A stretch of DNA of 64,000 bases from Streptomyces sp. CB00316 (GTDB lineage: Bacteria; Actinomycetota; Actinomycetes; Streptomycetales; Streptomycetaceae), in contig NZ_LIXI01000001.1 of the NCBI RefSeq assembly GCF_001905595.1, positions 372,001 to 436,000 of the forward strand, read 5' to 3'. Position 1 is the stretch's first letter; each line of letters starts with the position of its first letter. The notes under the pieces were generated by a model, which was given only the letters and a program-made list of their open reading frames with translations, searched no databases and was not told the DNA's origin. Positions 42,791 through 51,309 of the stretch are shown here, in pieces. The position numbers were made by a program, and so were the translations under genes.

Positions 42791-45775
42791 TCACTCCGCG
42801 ACCGCGTACGCCTCCACCGACCAGAGCGAGTACCCGTACCGCGTCGCCCGGGCGTCGCCCTGCACCCGGATGAAGCGGGTGTCCTTCGCGTCCATCCGCA
42901 CCGACTCGCGCCCGCCCCGGCCCTCCCGGACGGTCGCCGCGGTGCGCCAGGTGCGGCCGTCGGCGGAGACCTGTATGCGGTAGCCGGCGGCGTAGGCGTC
43001 CTGCCAGGACAGCACCACCTGCCCCAGCCGCACCGGCTGCGGGAGCTCGGCCTGCCACCACGCGCCGTCCTCCGCCGGTGAGGACCACCGGGTCTCCGGG
43101 TCGCCGTCCAGGGCGGCGGACGCGGGGAAGTCCGGGGTCTCGTCGGCGGAGGAGGAGGCCGTGGCCGTACGTGCCAGATCCGGGCCGCCCGTACGCGGGA
43201 AGGCCCGCACGGTCAGCGTGGACTCCTGGCCGCCGAAGGCCAGCGGCACCTCGTACTCACCCGCCGGGGTGTCCGCCGGAACGGTGATGTCCACCGGCAC
43301 CTCGGTACGGGAGCCGCGCGGCACCGTCGTCTGCTTCGGGACCCGCACCTCGATGCCCTTCGGCGCCTTCGCGGTGAGCTTGCCCTTCACCTCGACCGGA
43401 CGCCGCCCGGCCAGTCGTGCCGCCACTCGCTGGGGTTCGCCGCCGATCTCCGCGTCCGTCTCGCCGTGCTTCAGGTCGAGCGTGGCGGCGGGCTCGTCCC
43501 CGAACCACGGCACCAGGGCGCGCAGCTTCAGGGTCCCCGCCGGGATCGCGGGGGTCGGCGGCAGGCTGGGGCTCAAGTACGACGGGGGCGTGGTCCGGGC
43601 CGCCTCGGGCACCGTGACCCGTACGGCATCCGCGCGCAGCCCCTTCGCGGCGGTCTGGGTCCAGCCGGTCGGTGACAGCTGCCCCAGCGCCCGCCAGCCC
43701 TCGCCCGGCACATGTGCCTCGACCACCGCGCCTGTCAGGTCGGGTCCGGGCTCGGCGAGCGCCGTCACGGCCTCCACCGTGCGGGCCCGGTCCAGGCGGA
43801 CCGTGTAGCTGTGCGCGTCCTTGGTGACCCGGCCGCTGGACCGGTCCACGCCGTTCCAGCCGTCGGCGGTCTTCTCGGCCCGGTCCAGGAAGGGGTCGAG
43901 CACCCCCCTGCCGACCGTGGTCCTGGCCGCCGCGATCTCCTGGCGCAGCGGCTCCAGCGTCAGCTGCGCCCGCCAGGCGGCCGCCCCGTCGCCGGCCGCC
44001 TGGGCCTGGAGCAGGTCCACGACGAGCTCACCGGCGTGGCCGTAGCGGGCCAGCTGCTCGGTCCAGGGGCGCACCTCGTCGGCGAGACGCCCCTCGGCGG
44101 GGGTGGCGAGCCGGTCGGGGGTCTGCCGCATCACGGTGAAGGCCGCCCGCAGCTCGCGCGCCGCCCGGTCGCGTACCGGCGGGGCGGCCGCCCGGGACTG
44201 CCAGAACGCGGCGAACAGGGGCTGCAGATAGGCGGACTCCGCCGAGCCGAGCACGGAGTCCGCGCTGTTGCCCGCCAGCGCCCGCAGCGCCTCCCGGGCC
44301 CCCGCGTCGCCGCCCGCCAGGTCGTCGATCGCCGCCTGCCAGGACTCGTCCGCGCGGTACCCCTTCGGGTTCCAGGCGAAGTCGGCGGCGGTGAAGAGCG
44401 GGATGCGGGAGGCGGACGCCTGCTCCATCGCGTTGGCCAGCAGCGCCGCCGAACCGCTCGCCACCGCCGGGTCCCGGCCGGTGTACGGCCCCAGGAAGAT
44501 CCGGTCCTGGGCGTAGTCGTTGACCGGGTAGTTGTCCATGGTCACCAGCGGGTGACGGAACGCGGCCCGCGCCCCGGCCAGCTCACGCCCGGTGATCTTC
44601 TTCGGTACGACCCCGACGCCCGTCCAGGCCACCTGGACCCGGCCGTCCAGCTCGGCGGCGAGCGCCGTGCGGTAGTCGGTCGCCCCGTCCTGGTAGAACT
44701 CCGTCGGCAGCACCGACAGCGGCGCCGCGTCGGGGTGGCGCTCCTCCAGGTGCCGGGCGACCGCACCGGCCACCCTCGCCTGCGCGCGGGCCGCCGCCTT
44801 GGGGCCGCTGCCGAACGTCTCGGCGTCCAGGTCGCAGTGCCACTCGCTGTAGCTGACGTCCTGGAACTGGAGCTGGAAGACCCGTACCCCCAGCGCCCAC
44901 ATCGCGTCGATCTTCTTCGTCAGCGCCCGGACGTCCTGGTCGGAGGCCATGCACATGGCCTGCCCCGGGGAGACCGCCCAGCCGAGCGTCACATGCTCGG
45001 CCTCGGCCTTCTGCGCCAGCGCCCGGAAGTCGGCGCGCTGCAGGGCCGGGTACGGCTCACGCCACCGGGCCAGCCGGTAGGGGTCGTCGCCCGCCGCGTA
45101 GAGGTACCGGTTCTGCTTGGTGCGGCCCATGAAGGCGAGCTGCGCGAGCCGCTCCTCCTGGGTCCAGGGCTGTCCGTAGAACCCCTCGGCCATGCCGCGT
45201 ACGGCCGTGCCCGGCCAGTCCCGCACCACGACCCCGGCCACCGCACCCCCGCGCACCAGCTGCCGCAGCGTCTGGACCGCATGGAACAGGCCGTCCTCGC
45301 CGAGCCCGTCCAGGGCGACGGTGGCGCGCCCGGCGACCTGGCCGGAGGCGATCCGGTAGCCGCCGGTGGGCAGGTCGGCGCGGTCGGGTGCGCGCAGCGC
45401 CCGCAGCGCCTCCCCGGCGCCCGGGCCGCCGATCCGGATCAGGGGCCCGCGCCCGGGCAGGCCCTCGTGCAGGGCCGTGACACCGGCGGCGCGCAGCAGG
45501 GAGCGGAGCTCCTCCACGGCGTACGGATCGGCGTCCGGCGCGGCCACGACGGTGGCCTCACGGCCGAGCGGCACGGCCGGACCGGTGGCCCTGATGCTCT
45601 GCGGCCGGGGCCACACGGCGGGCGGCTGCGCGCTGTCGGCACGGTCGGGCGAGGTGGCGGGGGGTTTGCCGGGGTCGGCGGGGGCGGCGGCCGCGGCCGG
45701 TGCGAAGGGGCTCAGCAGCCCACCGATCACGGCGACGGCCACGGCCGTGGCCTGCTTTCTGCGCCCGAACCGCAC
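42791..45775 (-). CDS. Secreted GH84-like beta-N-acetylglucosaminidase with CBM32
   Basis: A 994-residue secreted protein. Signal peptide ~1-32 (AVAVAVIGGLLSPFAPAAAAA); GH20b-like N-terminal domain ~45-170; GH84 catalytic barrel ~175-460 starting GMAEGFYGQPWTQEERL. The F5/8-type (CBM32) carbohydrate module occupies ~865-994 (DLARTATASSS to SLWSVEAYAV). Between them are a helical domain and two beta domains, one resembling NPCBM-associated NEW3. Where GH84 enzymes have two adjacent catalytic Asp residues, this protein has Gln305-Asp306 (VFQLQFQDVSYSEWH). The likely substrate is N-acetylglucosamine-containing glycan. GTG 45775 follows GAGGGAGC. Confidence 0.88.
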   Translation of the reverse strand: MRFGRRKQATAVAVAVIGGLLSPFAPAAAAAPADPGKPPATSPDRADSAQPPAVWPRPQSIRATGPAVPLGREATVVAAPDADPYAVEELRSLLRAAGVTALHEGLPGRGPLIRIGGPGAGEALRALRAPDRADLPTGGYRIASGQVAGRATVALDGLGEDGLFHAVQTLRQLVRGGAVAGVVVRDWPGTAVRGMAEGFYGQPWTQEERLAQLAFMGRTKQNRYLYAAGDDPYRLARWREPYPALQRADFRALAQKAEAEHVTLGWAVSPGQAMCMASDQDVRALTKKIDAMWALGVRVFQLQFQDVSYSEWHCDLDAETFGSGPKAAARAQARVAGAVARHLEERHPDAAPLSVLPTEFYQDGATDYRTALAAELDGRVQVAWTGVGVVPKKITGRELAGARAAFRHPLVTMDNYPVNDYAQDRIFLGPYTGRDPAVASGSAALLANAMEQASASRIPLFTAADFAWNPKGYRADESWQAAIDDLAGGDAGAREALRALAGNSADSVLGSAESAYLQPLFAAFWQSRAAAPPVRDRAARELRAAFTVMRQTPDRLATPAEGRLADEVRPWTEQLARYGHAGELVVDLLQAQAAGDGAAAWRAQLTLEPLRQEIAAARTTVGRGVLDPFLDRAEKTADGWNGVDRSSGRVTKDAHSYTVRLDRARTVEAVTALAEPGPDLTGAVVEAHVPGEGWRALGQLSPTGWTQTAAKGLRADAVRVTVPEAARTTPPSYLSPSLPPTPAIPAGTLKLRALVPWFGDEPAATLDLKHGETDAEIGGEPQRVAARLAGRRPVEVKGKLTAKAPKGIEVRVPKQTTVPRGSRTEVPVDITVPADTPAGEYEVPLAFGGQESTLTVRAFPRTGGPDLARTATASSSADETPDFPASAALDGDPETRWSSPAEDGAWWQAELPQPVRLGQVVLSWQDAYAAGYRIQVSADGRTWRTAATVREGRGGRESVRMDAKDTRFIRVQGDARATRYGYSLWSVEAYAVAE

Positions 45776-46099
45776 GTCGCGCTCCCTCGAAAGGCCTGAG
45801 TGGGGTCCGAGCCCACCACCCGGGCGCGAGGGTGTCAATGCGCGTGGCTGTTCTGTCGGATTTGCCGGGAATAGTGACACCTTCGCGCCTGGTGGGACGG
45901 GTGTGGCTGACGGGAGTGGCTGAAAACGACCCATACCTGCCGCACGGGGGAACGGAATGTGACCCACGGCACGTTGGCTCGTTGTTCTGATGCGTGCGTG
46001 GTAGCTGCCTGGACATAACGCGTACGTCACGTCCAGGTCTGCGCACGCGAGGCCTGGGTAGGCCTGCTGTGTCCTGTTCTCCACGGCCAGGAGGCCACC
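45776..46099. other. Divergent promoter region with long inverted repeat
   Basis: These 324 bases separate the hexosaminidase from the malQ unit. GGCGCGAGGGTGTCA (45823-45837) and TGACACCTTCGCGCC (45875-45889) form a 14-of-15 inverted repeat with a 37-base spacer, placed just upstream of the hexosaminidase start. CCTGGAC (46008-46014) and GTCCAGG (46031-46037) form a second dyad nearer the malQ unit. Both could be repressor sites. I saw no DasR-type element. Confidence 0.55.
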
Positions 46100-46411
46100 A
46101 TGCCCGCATCCGCGCAGCTTCTGCTCTCCGCCCTCTCCAAACAGGTACCCGCCCAAGCCGATCCCGCACCTCTTACCAGCGGACTTCCCCTCGCCGACGT
46201 CGCCCACCTGATCAGCGGGCCGCCGCTCGCCGACGTCTCCCTCCTGCTCGGTGAATCCCCGTACCCCGACGCCGCACCGCTGACCAGCGAGCCCCCGCTC
46301 GCCGATGCCACCCCGCTCACGAGCGAGCCTCCGCTCGCCGCCGTCGCCCCTCTGACCAGCGAGCCGACCGCACCCGGCACCGCAGGGGGCATGGAGTTCC
46401 CAGGAGTCTGA
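46100..46411 (+). CDS. Small protein of six 12-residue repeats, coupled to malQ
   Basis: A 103-residue protein with a strong AGGAGG six bases before its ATG. After residues 1-24 come six consecutive 12-residue units (25-96), consensus LTSxPPLADVxP; the third (LLGESPYPDAAP) and sixth (LTSEPTAPGTAG) are the most divergent. The tail is GMEFPGV. There is no Cys, no signal peptide and no membrane segment. Its stop codon touches the malQ ATG, so translation is coupled. I recognise no family. The repeat is in frame and conserved at protein level, which argues that the frame is used. A leader function for malQ translation is the main alternative. Confidence 0.65.
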   Translation: MPASAQLLLSALSKQVPAQADPAPLTSGLPLADVAHLISGPPLADVSLLLGESPYPDAAPLTSEPPLADATPLTSEPPLAAVAPLTSEPTAPGTAGGMEFPGV

Positions 46412-48604
46412 ATGGGCTTGTCCCGGCTCGCCGCACTGCACGGTGTCGCCACCTCCTACTCCCCGTCCCCGGATGTCACGGTGTCCGTCCCCGACGACAC
46501 GGTCATCGCCGTGCTCGCCGCGCTGGGCGTGGACGCCGGCACCCCGGAGGACGTACGGAGGTCACTCGTCGCCGCGGAGTCCCGCTCGCGCCTGCTGCCG
46601 CCGACCGTGGTGGTCTGGGCCGGTGAGCCGCTGCCGCCCGCGCTGACCGCGCTGCCGCCCGGCTCGACCGTCACGGTCGAGCCGGAGCCGGCCTCCGGGC
46701 CCCCCGCGCCCGCCACCTCCTGGAAGGTGCCGGAGGCCGCCTCGTCCTGGAAGGTCCCCGAGACCCCGGAGGCGGTCACGCAGAGCCCGGAGGCACCGAA
46801 GGCGGTCCCGGAGACCGCCGGGCCCCGGCCCGCAGGGTGGACCGACCCCCCGTACGGTGTCCACCGCCTCCACGTCCGTGCGCCCGACCACCACGAGGCC
46901 GCCGCCACCCTGGTCGTCGCCCCGGCCAGGGTCCCGCAGCCGCCCGAGCGCACCCACGGCTTCCTGGTCCAGCTCTACTCCCTGCTCTCCGCCCGCTCCT
47001 GGGGCATGGGTGACCTCGGCGACCTGGCCGACCTCGCCGCCTGGGCCGGGCGCACCCTCGGCTCCGGGTTCGTCCAGGTCAACCCCCTGCACGCGGCCGT
47101 TCCCGGGAAGCCCACCGACCCCTCCCCGTACCGCCCCTCCTCGCGCCGCTTCCCCGACCCCGTGCACCTGCGCGTCGAGTCGGTCCCGGAGTACGGGCAC
47201 GTCCACGACCGGGCCACCCTGGACGACCTCCGCCAGGACGCCGTCGCCCTCAGCGAGGCCGTCCTCAACAAGGGCGCCCTGATCGACCGGGATGCCGTCT
47301 GGGAGCTGAAACGGCAGGCCCTGGAGCTGATCGCCCAGGTGCCCCTCACCCCCGGCCGCCGCGCCGCCTACTGCGACTTCCTGGCCGAGCAGGGCCAGGC
47401 GCTGGAGGACCACGCCCTGTGGTACGCGCTCGCCGAGGCTCACGGGCCCGACTGGCGCAGCTGGCCCGAGCCCCTGCGCGACCCCCGCTCCCCGGGGACC
47501 GCCCGCGCCCGCTCCGAGCTGCTGGACCGGGTGGACCTCCACTGCCGGCTCGCCTGGCTGACCGCCACCCAGCTCGCCGACGCCCAGCGGGCCGCCGAGG
47601 ACGCCGGGATGGAGGTCGGGATCGTCCACGACCTGGCCGTCGGCGTGCACCCGGCGGGCGCCGACACCTGGGCCCAGCAGGACGCCTTCGCCCACGGCAT
47701 GTCCGTCGGCGCGCCCCCGGACGCCTTCAACGCGCGCGGCCAGGACTGGGGCCTGCCGCCCTGGCGCCCCGACGCCCTCGCCGCCACCGGTTACGCCGCC
47801 TTCCGCGGCCTGCTGCGCGGCCTCCTGGCCCACGCGGGCGCCCTGCGCATCGACCACGTCATGGGCCTCTTCCGGCTCTGGTGGGTGCCGGAGGGCCGCC
47901 CGCCCACCGACGGTACGTACGTCGCGTACGACGCCGAGGCGATGCTCGCCGTCCTCGTCCTGGAGGCCCACCGGGCCGGCTCCGCAGTCGTCGGCGAGGA
48001 CCTCGGCACCGTCGAGCCCGGTGTCCGCGAGGCGCTCGCCCGGCGCGGGGTGCTCGGCACCTCCGTGCTCTGGTTCGAGCGTGACTGGGACGGCGACGGC
48101 CGCCCGCTGGCCCCCGAGAAGTGGCGGCGGGACTGCCTCGCCACCGCCACCACCCACGACCTGCCCTCCACCGCCGCCCGGCTGACCGGCGACCATGTGA
48201 CGCTCCGCCACCGCCTCGGCCTGCTCACCCGCCCCCTGGAGGAGGAGCTCACCGAGGACCTCACCGGTACGGCGGAGTGGCTGGCCCTCCTCGCCCGGCT
48301 GCGGATGCTCCCCGAGGGCGACGGCAACGAGGAGGCGGCCGTCCGCGCCGTTCACCGCTTCCTGCGCGCCACCCCCGCCCGGATGACCGGCGTCTGGCTC
48401 CCCGACACGGTGGGTGACCGCCGCCCGCAGAACCTCCCCGGCACCTGGGACCAGTACCCCAACTGGCGGCTGCCCATCGCCGACCCGGAGGGCCATCCGG
48501 TCACCCTGGAGGAGATCGCCGCCTCGCCCCGTCTGCACGGCCTGATGGAGGTCCTGCGGTCGGCGAAGGCCCGTACGGCACCCCCGGGCGAGCGCCCCGC
48601 CTAG
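46412..48604 (+). CDS. malQ: 4-alpha-glucanotransferase
   Basis: A 730-residue GH77 enzyme (amylomaltase), which transfers malto-oligosaccharide units between glucans. The N-terminal ~170 residues are an actinobacterial beta extension with Pro/Thr-rich linker. The barrel begins near VQLYSLLSARSWGMGDLGDL and includes QVNPLHAAVPG, SPYRPSSRRFPDPVHLRVE, nucleophile Asp in LRIDHVMGLFRLWW, acid/base Glu in VVGEDLGTVEPGVR and the last Asp in ATTHDLPSTA. It is coupled to the repeat protein upstream. Its own AGGAG lies inside the upstream frame. The normal length for Streptomyces is ~700-730. Confidence 0.95.
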   Translation: MGLSRLAALHGVATSYSPSPDVTVSVPDDTVIAVLAALGVDAGTPEDVRRSLVAAESRSRLLPPTVVVWAGEPLPPALTALPPGSTVTVEPEPASGPPAPATSWKVPEAASSWKVPETPEAVTQSPEAPKAVPETAGPRPAGWTDPPYGVHRLHVRAPDHHEAAATLVVAPARVPQPPERTHGFLVQLYSLLSARSWGMGDLGDLADLAAWAGRTLGSGFVQVNPLHAAVPGKPTDPSPYRPSSRRFPDPVHLRVESVPEYGHVHDRATLDDLRQDAVALSEAVLNKGALIDRDAVWELKRQALELIAQVPLTPGRRAAYCDFLAEQGQALEDHALWYALAEAHGPDWRSWPEPLRDPRSPGTARARSELLDRVDLHCRLAWLTATQLADAQRAAEDAGMEVGIVHDLAVGVHPAGADTWAQQDAFAHGMSVGAPPDAFNARGQDWGLPPWRPDALAATGYAAFRGLLRGLLAHAGALRIDHVMGLFRLWWVPEGRPPTDGTYVAYDAEAMLAVLVLEAHRAGSAVVGEDLGTVEPGVREALARRGVLGTSVLWFERDWDGDGRPLAPEKWRRDCLATATTHDLPSTAARLTGDHVTLRHRLGLLTRPLEEELTEDLTGTAEWLALLARLRMLPEGDGNEEAAVRAVHRFLRATPARMTGVWLPDTVGDRRPQNLPGTWDQYPNWRLPIADPEGHPVTLEEIAASPRLHGLMEVLRSAKARTAPPGERPA

Positions 48605-48624
48605 GCGTTCGCTACGTTGGCACC

Positions 48625-48855
48625 GTGGACAAGAAGAACGGAATGCGCGCCGGCGTCGTTGCGGCCGGGACGACGCTGATGATGCTGCTCATGTCGGCCC
48701 CGGCTCTGGCGTACACGCCCGACGACGGTGACGACCCGGGTCCGGGCCTCAGCGCGATGGAGACCATCGGTCTCTACGTCATCGCGCCCATCGGCCTGTT
48801 CCTGGTGATCACGGCCCTGGTCATGGTCCTGGACAAGTCCAAGAAGCAGGTCTGA
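48625..48855 (+). CDS. Small secreted/membrane protein
   Basis: A 76-residue protein: Lys-rich start (MDKKNGMRAG), a hydrophobic segment ending in SAPALA-Y, which is a fair signal peptidase site, then an acidic stretch (TPDDGDDPGPG) and one membrane helix (IGLYVIAPIGLFLVITALVMVL) with a basic tail DKSKKQV. It is thus a one-helix membrane protein with a tiny outside loop. I do not know a function. GTG start, 20 bases after malQ; a strong terminator follows. Confidence 0.82.
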   Translation: MDKKNGMRAGVVAAGTTLMMLLMSAPALAYTPDDGDDPGPGLSAMETIGLYVIAPIGLFLVITALVMVLDKSKKQV

Positions 48856-48871
48856 CCCGCACCCGTACGAA

Positions 48872-48909
48872 GGATGCGCCGCCGGTAGGAGCTACCGCGC
48901 GGCGCATCC
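48872..48909 (+). terminator. Terminator after the malQ unit
   Basis: GGATGCGCCGC (48872-48882) pairs with GCGGCGCATCC (48899-48909). Inside it CGGTAG and CTACCG form an inner stem with a 3-base loop. It follows the small membrane protein gene by 17 bases. Confidence 0.8.
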
Positions 48910-48949
48910 GCACGTCCGGCGGCGGAAGGCACCCCGGTAGGTTGCGGTC

Positions 48950-49861
48950 ATGACCGAGTGGGACGTCAAGAAGCTCCGCATCCTGCGCACCCTGCGCGAC
49001 CGGGGCACGGTGACGGCGACCGCCGAAGCGCTCCTGATGACCCCCTCCGCCGTCTCCCAGCAGCTCACCAACCTGGCCAAGCAGCTCGGCGTGGAGCTCC
49101 TGGAGCCCCAGGGCCGTCGCGTCCGCCTCACGGACGCCGCCCACCTCGTCCTGCGCCACGCCGAGGCGGTCTTCGCCCAGCTGGAGCGGGCGGACGCCGA
49201 ACTCACCGGCTATCTGCGCGGCGAGGCCGGCGAAGTCAGGGTCGGCGCCTTCTCCACCGCCGTACCCGCCCTCGTGGTCCCCGCCGTGAGGCTCCTGCGC
49301 GCCGAGGACCGCCCGGGACCCGACGTACGCGTACGGGAGGCCGAGGCGGCCCAGGCGTACGAGCTGCTCACCGCGGGCGAGGTGGACCTGGCCCTCTCGC
49401 TGGCCGCCCACGCCCCGACCGCCCGCGACCCCCGCTTCTCCCTCTTCCCGCTGCTGGCCGACCCGCTGGACGTGGCGCTCCCGGCCGGCCACCCGCTGGC
49501 CGAAGCCCCAGCGCCGCGCCTCGCCGACCTGGCCGCCGACCGCTGGATCTTCGGCGGCTCGGGCCCCTGGTCCGAGATCACCACGGCCGCCTGCGAGGCG
49601 GCCGGCTTCGTCCCCGAGCAGGCCCACAGCGCCGCCGGCTGGACCGCGATCCTGGCCCTGGTCGAGGCGGGCATGGGCATCGCCCTCGTCCCCCGGATGG
49701 CCTCCCGGGAGCAGCGACGCGAAGGTGTGGTGATGCGGGTCCTGGAGGCGGACCAGCCGCGCCGCCATGTGGTGGCGGCGGTCCGCCACGGGGCGGAGAG
49801 CGGCCCGGCGGTGGCCCGGGTGCTCACAGCGCTCACGGACATCGCGGCATCGTTCAGGTGA
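48950..49861 (+). CDS. LysR-family transcriptional regulator
   Basis: A 303-residue regulator. The winged helix-turn-helix is at ~5-65 (LRILRTLRDRGTVTATAEAL, TPSAVSQQLTNLAKQLGVEL). The effector domain (~90-300) begins GEVRVGAFSTAVPALVVPAV and contains VDLALSLAAHAP and GMGIALVPRMA. It belongs to the Streptomyces group of LysR proteins that starts MTEWDVKKLRIL. The effector is unknown. Allantoicase lies 82 bases downstream on the same strand, so it may control that gene or itself. Confidence 0.9.
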   Translation: MTEWDVKKLRILRTLRDRGTVTATAEALLMTPSAVSQQLTNLAKQLGVELLEPQGRRVRLTDAAHLVLRHAEAVFAQLERADAELTGYLRGEAGEVRVGAFSTAVPALVVPAVRLLRAEDRPGPDVRVREAEAAQAYELLTAGEVDLALSLAAHAPTARDPRFSLFPLLADPLDVALPAGHPLAEAPAPRLADLAADRWIFGGSGPWSEITTAACEAAGFVPEQAHSAAGWTAILALVEAGMGIALVPRMASREQRREGVVMRVLEADQPRRHVVAAVRHGAESGPAVARVLTALTDIAASFR

Positions 49862-49869
49862 GCTGGATC

Positions 49870-49886
49870 GTTCAGCTGGGCTGAAC
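49870..49886. promoter_or_regulatory. Inverted repeat upstream of allantoicase
   Basis: GTTCAGC-TGG-GCTGAAC is a perfect 7-base dyad in the 82-base gap before alc, partly repeating the ATCGTTCAG sequence at the end of the LysR gene. It may be an operator for a purine-catabolism regulator or for the LysR protein. Confidence 0.5.
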
Positions 49887-49943
49887 AGTATCTGCGAAAA
49901 CATTCGATGGACCTGACAGGTTTGTCGGCGCGAAGGTAGGGAC

Positions 49944-51098
49944 ATGACCTTCGACGCGAGCGAGACCACATTCCAGAACTCCGACACCGACCCCCACGCC
50001 AATGACGCCGCGCCCTACGGCGGTGGCGACCCCTACGCCGACTACCGCGAGGCGGGCGACCTCCCCTTCACCGAGCTGGTCGACCTCGCCGACCGCCGCC
50101 TCGGCGCGGGAGTGATCGCCGCCAACGACGAGTTCTTCGCCGAGCGCGAGAACCTCCTCCTGCGCGAGCGCGCCGTCTTCGACCCCGAGCACTTCGGCCA
50201 CAAGGGCAAGATCATGGACGGCTGGGAGACCCGCCGCCGCCGAGGCGCCGACGCCTCCCACCCCTTCCCGGCCCCCGAGGACCACGACTGGGCGATCGTC
50301 CGCCTCGGCGCCCCCGGCGTCGTGCGCGGCCTGATCGTGGACACCGCCCACTTCCGGGGCAACTACCCCCAGCGCGTATCCGTGCAGGCCACCGCCGCCG
50401 AGGGCGCCCCGAGCCCCGAGGATCTGCTCGCCGACGACGTGAAGTGGGAGGAGATCCTTCCGCCCACCCCCGTACGCGGGCACGCGGCCAACGCCTTCGA
50501 GATCACCGGCGGCCGCCGCTACACCCACCTGCGCCTCTGCCAGCACCCCGACGGCGGCATAGCCCGCCTCCGTGTGCACGGCGAGGTCGTCCCCGACCCG
50601 GCCTGGATCGCCGCACTCGGCACGGTCGACCTGATCTCGGTGCTCAACGGCGGTACCTACGAGGACGCCTCCGACCGCTTCTACTCCTCGCCCACCCAGA
50701 TCATCCTGCCGGGCACCTCCCGCAAGATGGACGACGGCTGGGAGAACCGCCGCCGCCGGGTCCGTGACACCAACGACTGGGTCCGCTTCCGCCTCCCCGC
50801 CCAGGGCACGGTCCGCGCGGTCGAGATCGACACCGCCTACCTCAAGGGCAACTCGGCCGGCTGGATCGCCCTCCAGGGCCGCAACGGCGACACCGGCGAA
50901 TGGTTCGAGATCATCCCGCGCACCCGCCTCCAGCCCGACACCCTCCACCGCTTCGTGCTGCGCGCCCAGGCCGTCGTCACCCACGTCCGCCTCGACGCCT
51001 TCCCCGACGGCGGGGTGGCCCGGATGCGGCTGCACGGCGGCTTCACGGAGTCCGGCACGGCCGAGCTCACCCGCCGCTACGAGGAGTCGGGCGCGTAA
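49944..51098 (+). CDS. alc: Allantoicase
   Basis: A 384-residue enzyme of two repeated allantoicase jelly-roll domains. Domain 1 has GKIMDGWETRRRR and DWAIVRLGAPGVVRGLIVDTAHFRGNYP; domain 2 repeats it with SRKMDDGWENRRRR, DWVRFRLPAQGTVRAVEIDTAYLKGN. It hydrolyses allantoate to ureidoglycolate and urea in purine degradation. No allantoinase or ureidoglycolate gene is beside it. The preceding gene is the LysR regulator. ATG 49944 has GGTAGGGAC upstream. Confidence 0.95.
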   Translation: MTFDASETTFQNSDTDPHANDAAPYGGGDPYADYREAGDLPFTELVDLADRRLGAGVIAANDEFFAERENLLLRERAVFDPEHFGHKGKIMDGWETRRRRGADASHPFPAPEDHDWAIVRLGAPGVVRGLIVDTAHFRGNYPQRVSVQATAAEGAPSPEDLLADDVKWEEILPPTPVRGHAANAFEITGGRRYTHLRLCQHPDGGIARLRVHGEVVPDPAWIAALGTVDLISVLNGGTYEDASDRFYSSPTQIILPGTSRKMDDGWENRRRRVRDTNDWVRFRLPAQGTVRAVEIDTAYLKGNSAGWIALQGRNGDTGEWFEIIPRTRLQPDTLHRFVLRAQAVVTHVRLDAFPDGGVARMRLHGGFTESGTAELTRRYEESGA

Positions 51099-51132
51099 CC
51101 CCGTAACCCGGTGAACCACCGCCCCCCAGTTC

Positions 51133-51179
51133 CCGCCCGGCGGACGGCTGCGCTCCTGCGCCCGCCCGCCGGGCGGTTT
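51133..51179 (+). terminator. Terminator of alc
   Basis: CCGCCCGGCGG (51133-51143) pairs with CCGCCGGGCGG (51166-51176) and is followed by TTT. It starts 34 bases after the alc stop. A second dyad GGCGTACGC (51201-51209) / GCGTACGCC (51251-51259) lies between it and the pepN terminator. Confidence 0.75.
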
Positions 51180-51261
51180 CCAACGGCCCGCGGCTCAGGC
51201 GGCGTACGCGGAGAACGGCAGCGCCTGGGCCGGCACCGGCCGTTCGGCGGGCGTACGCCAA

Positions 51262-51299
51262 GGGGGCGCCTCCTCCGCCGCAGCGAATGGGACGCCCCC
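51262..51299 (-). terminator. Terminator of pepN copy 1
   Basis: GGGGGCG (51262-51268) pairs with CGCCCCC (51293-51299) around a 24-base loop. It lies 10 bases beyond the stop codon of the minus-strand aminopeptidase gene. Confidence 0.55.
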
Positions 51300-51309
51300 G
51301 AGCGGTGCG

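Noticed and set aside
46172..46387. Tandem 36-base repeat considered as a CRISPR-like or minisatellite array.
   Set aside because: Units are contiguous without spacers, vary mostly at synonymous or similar positions and stay in the frame of a gene with a strong ribosome binding site.
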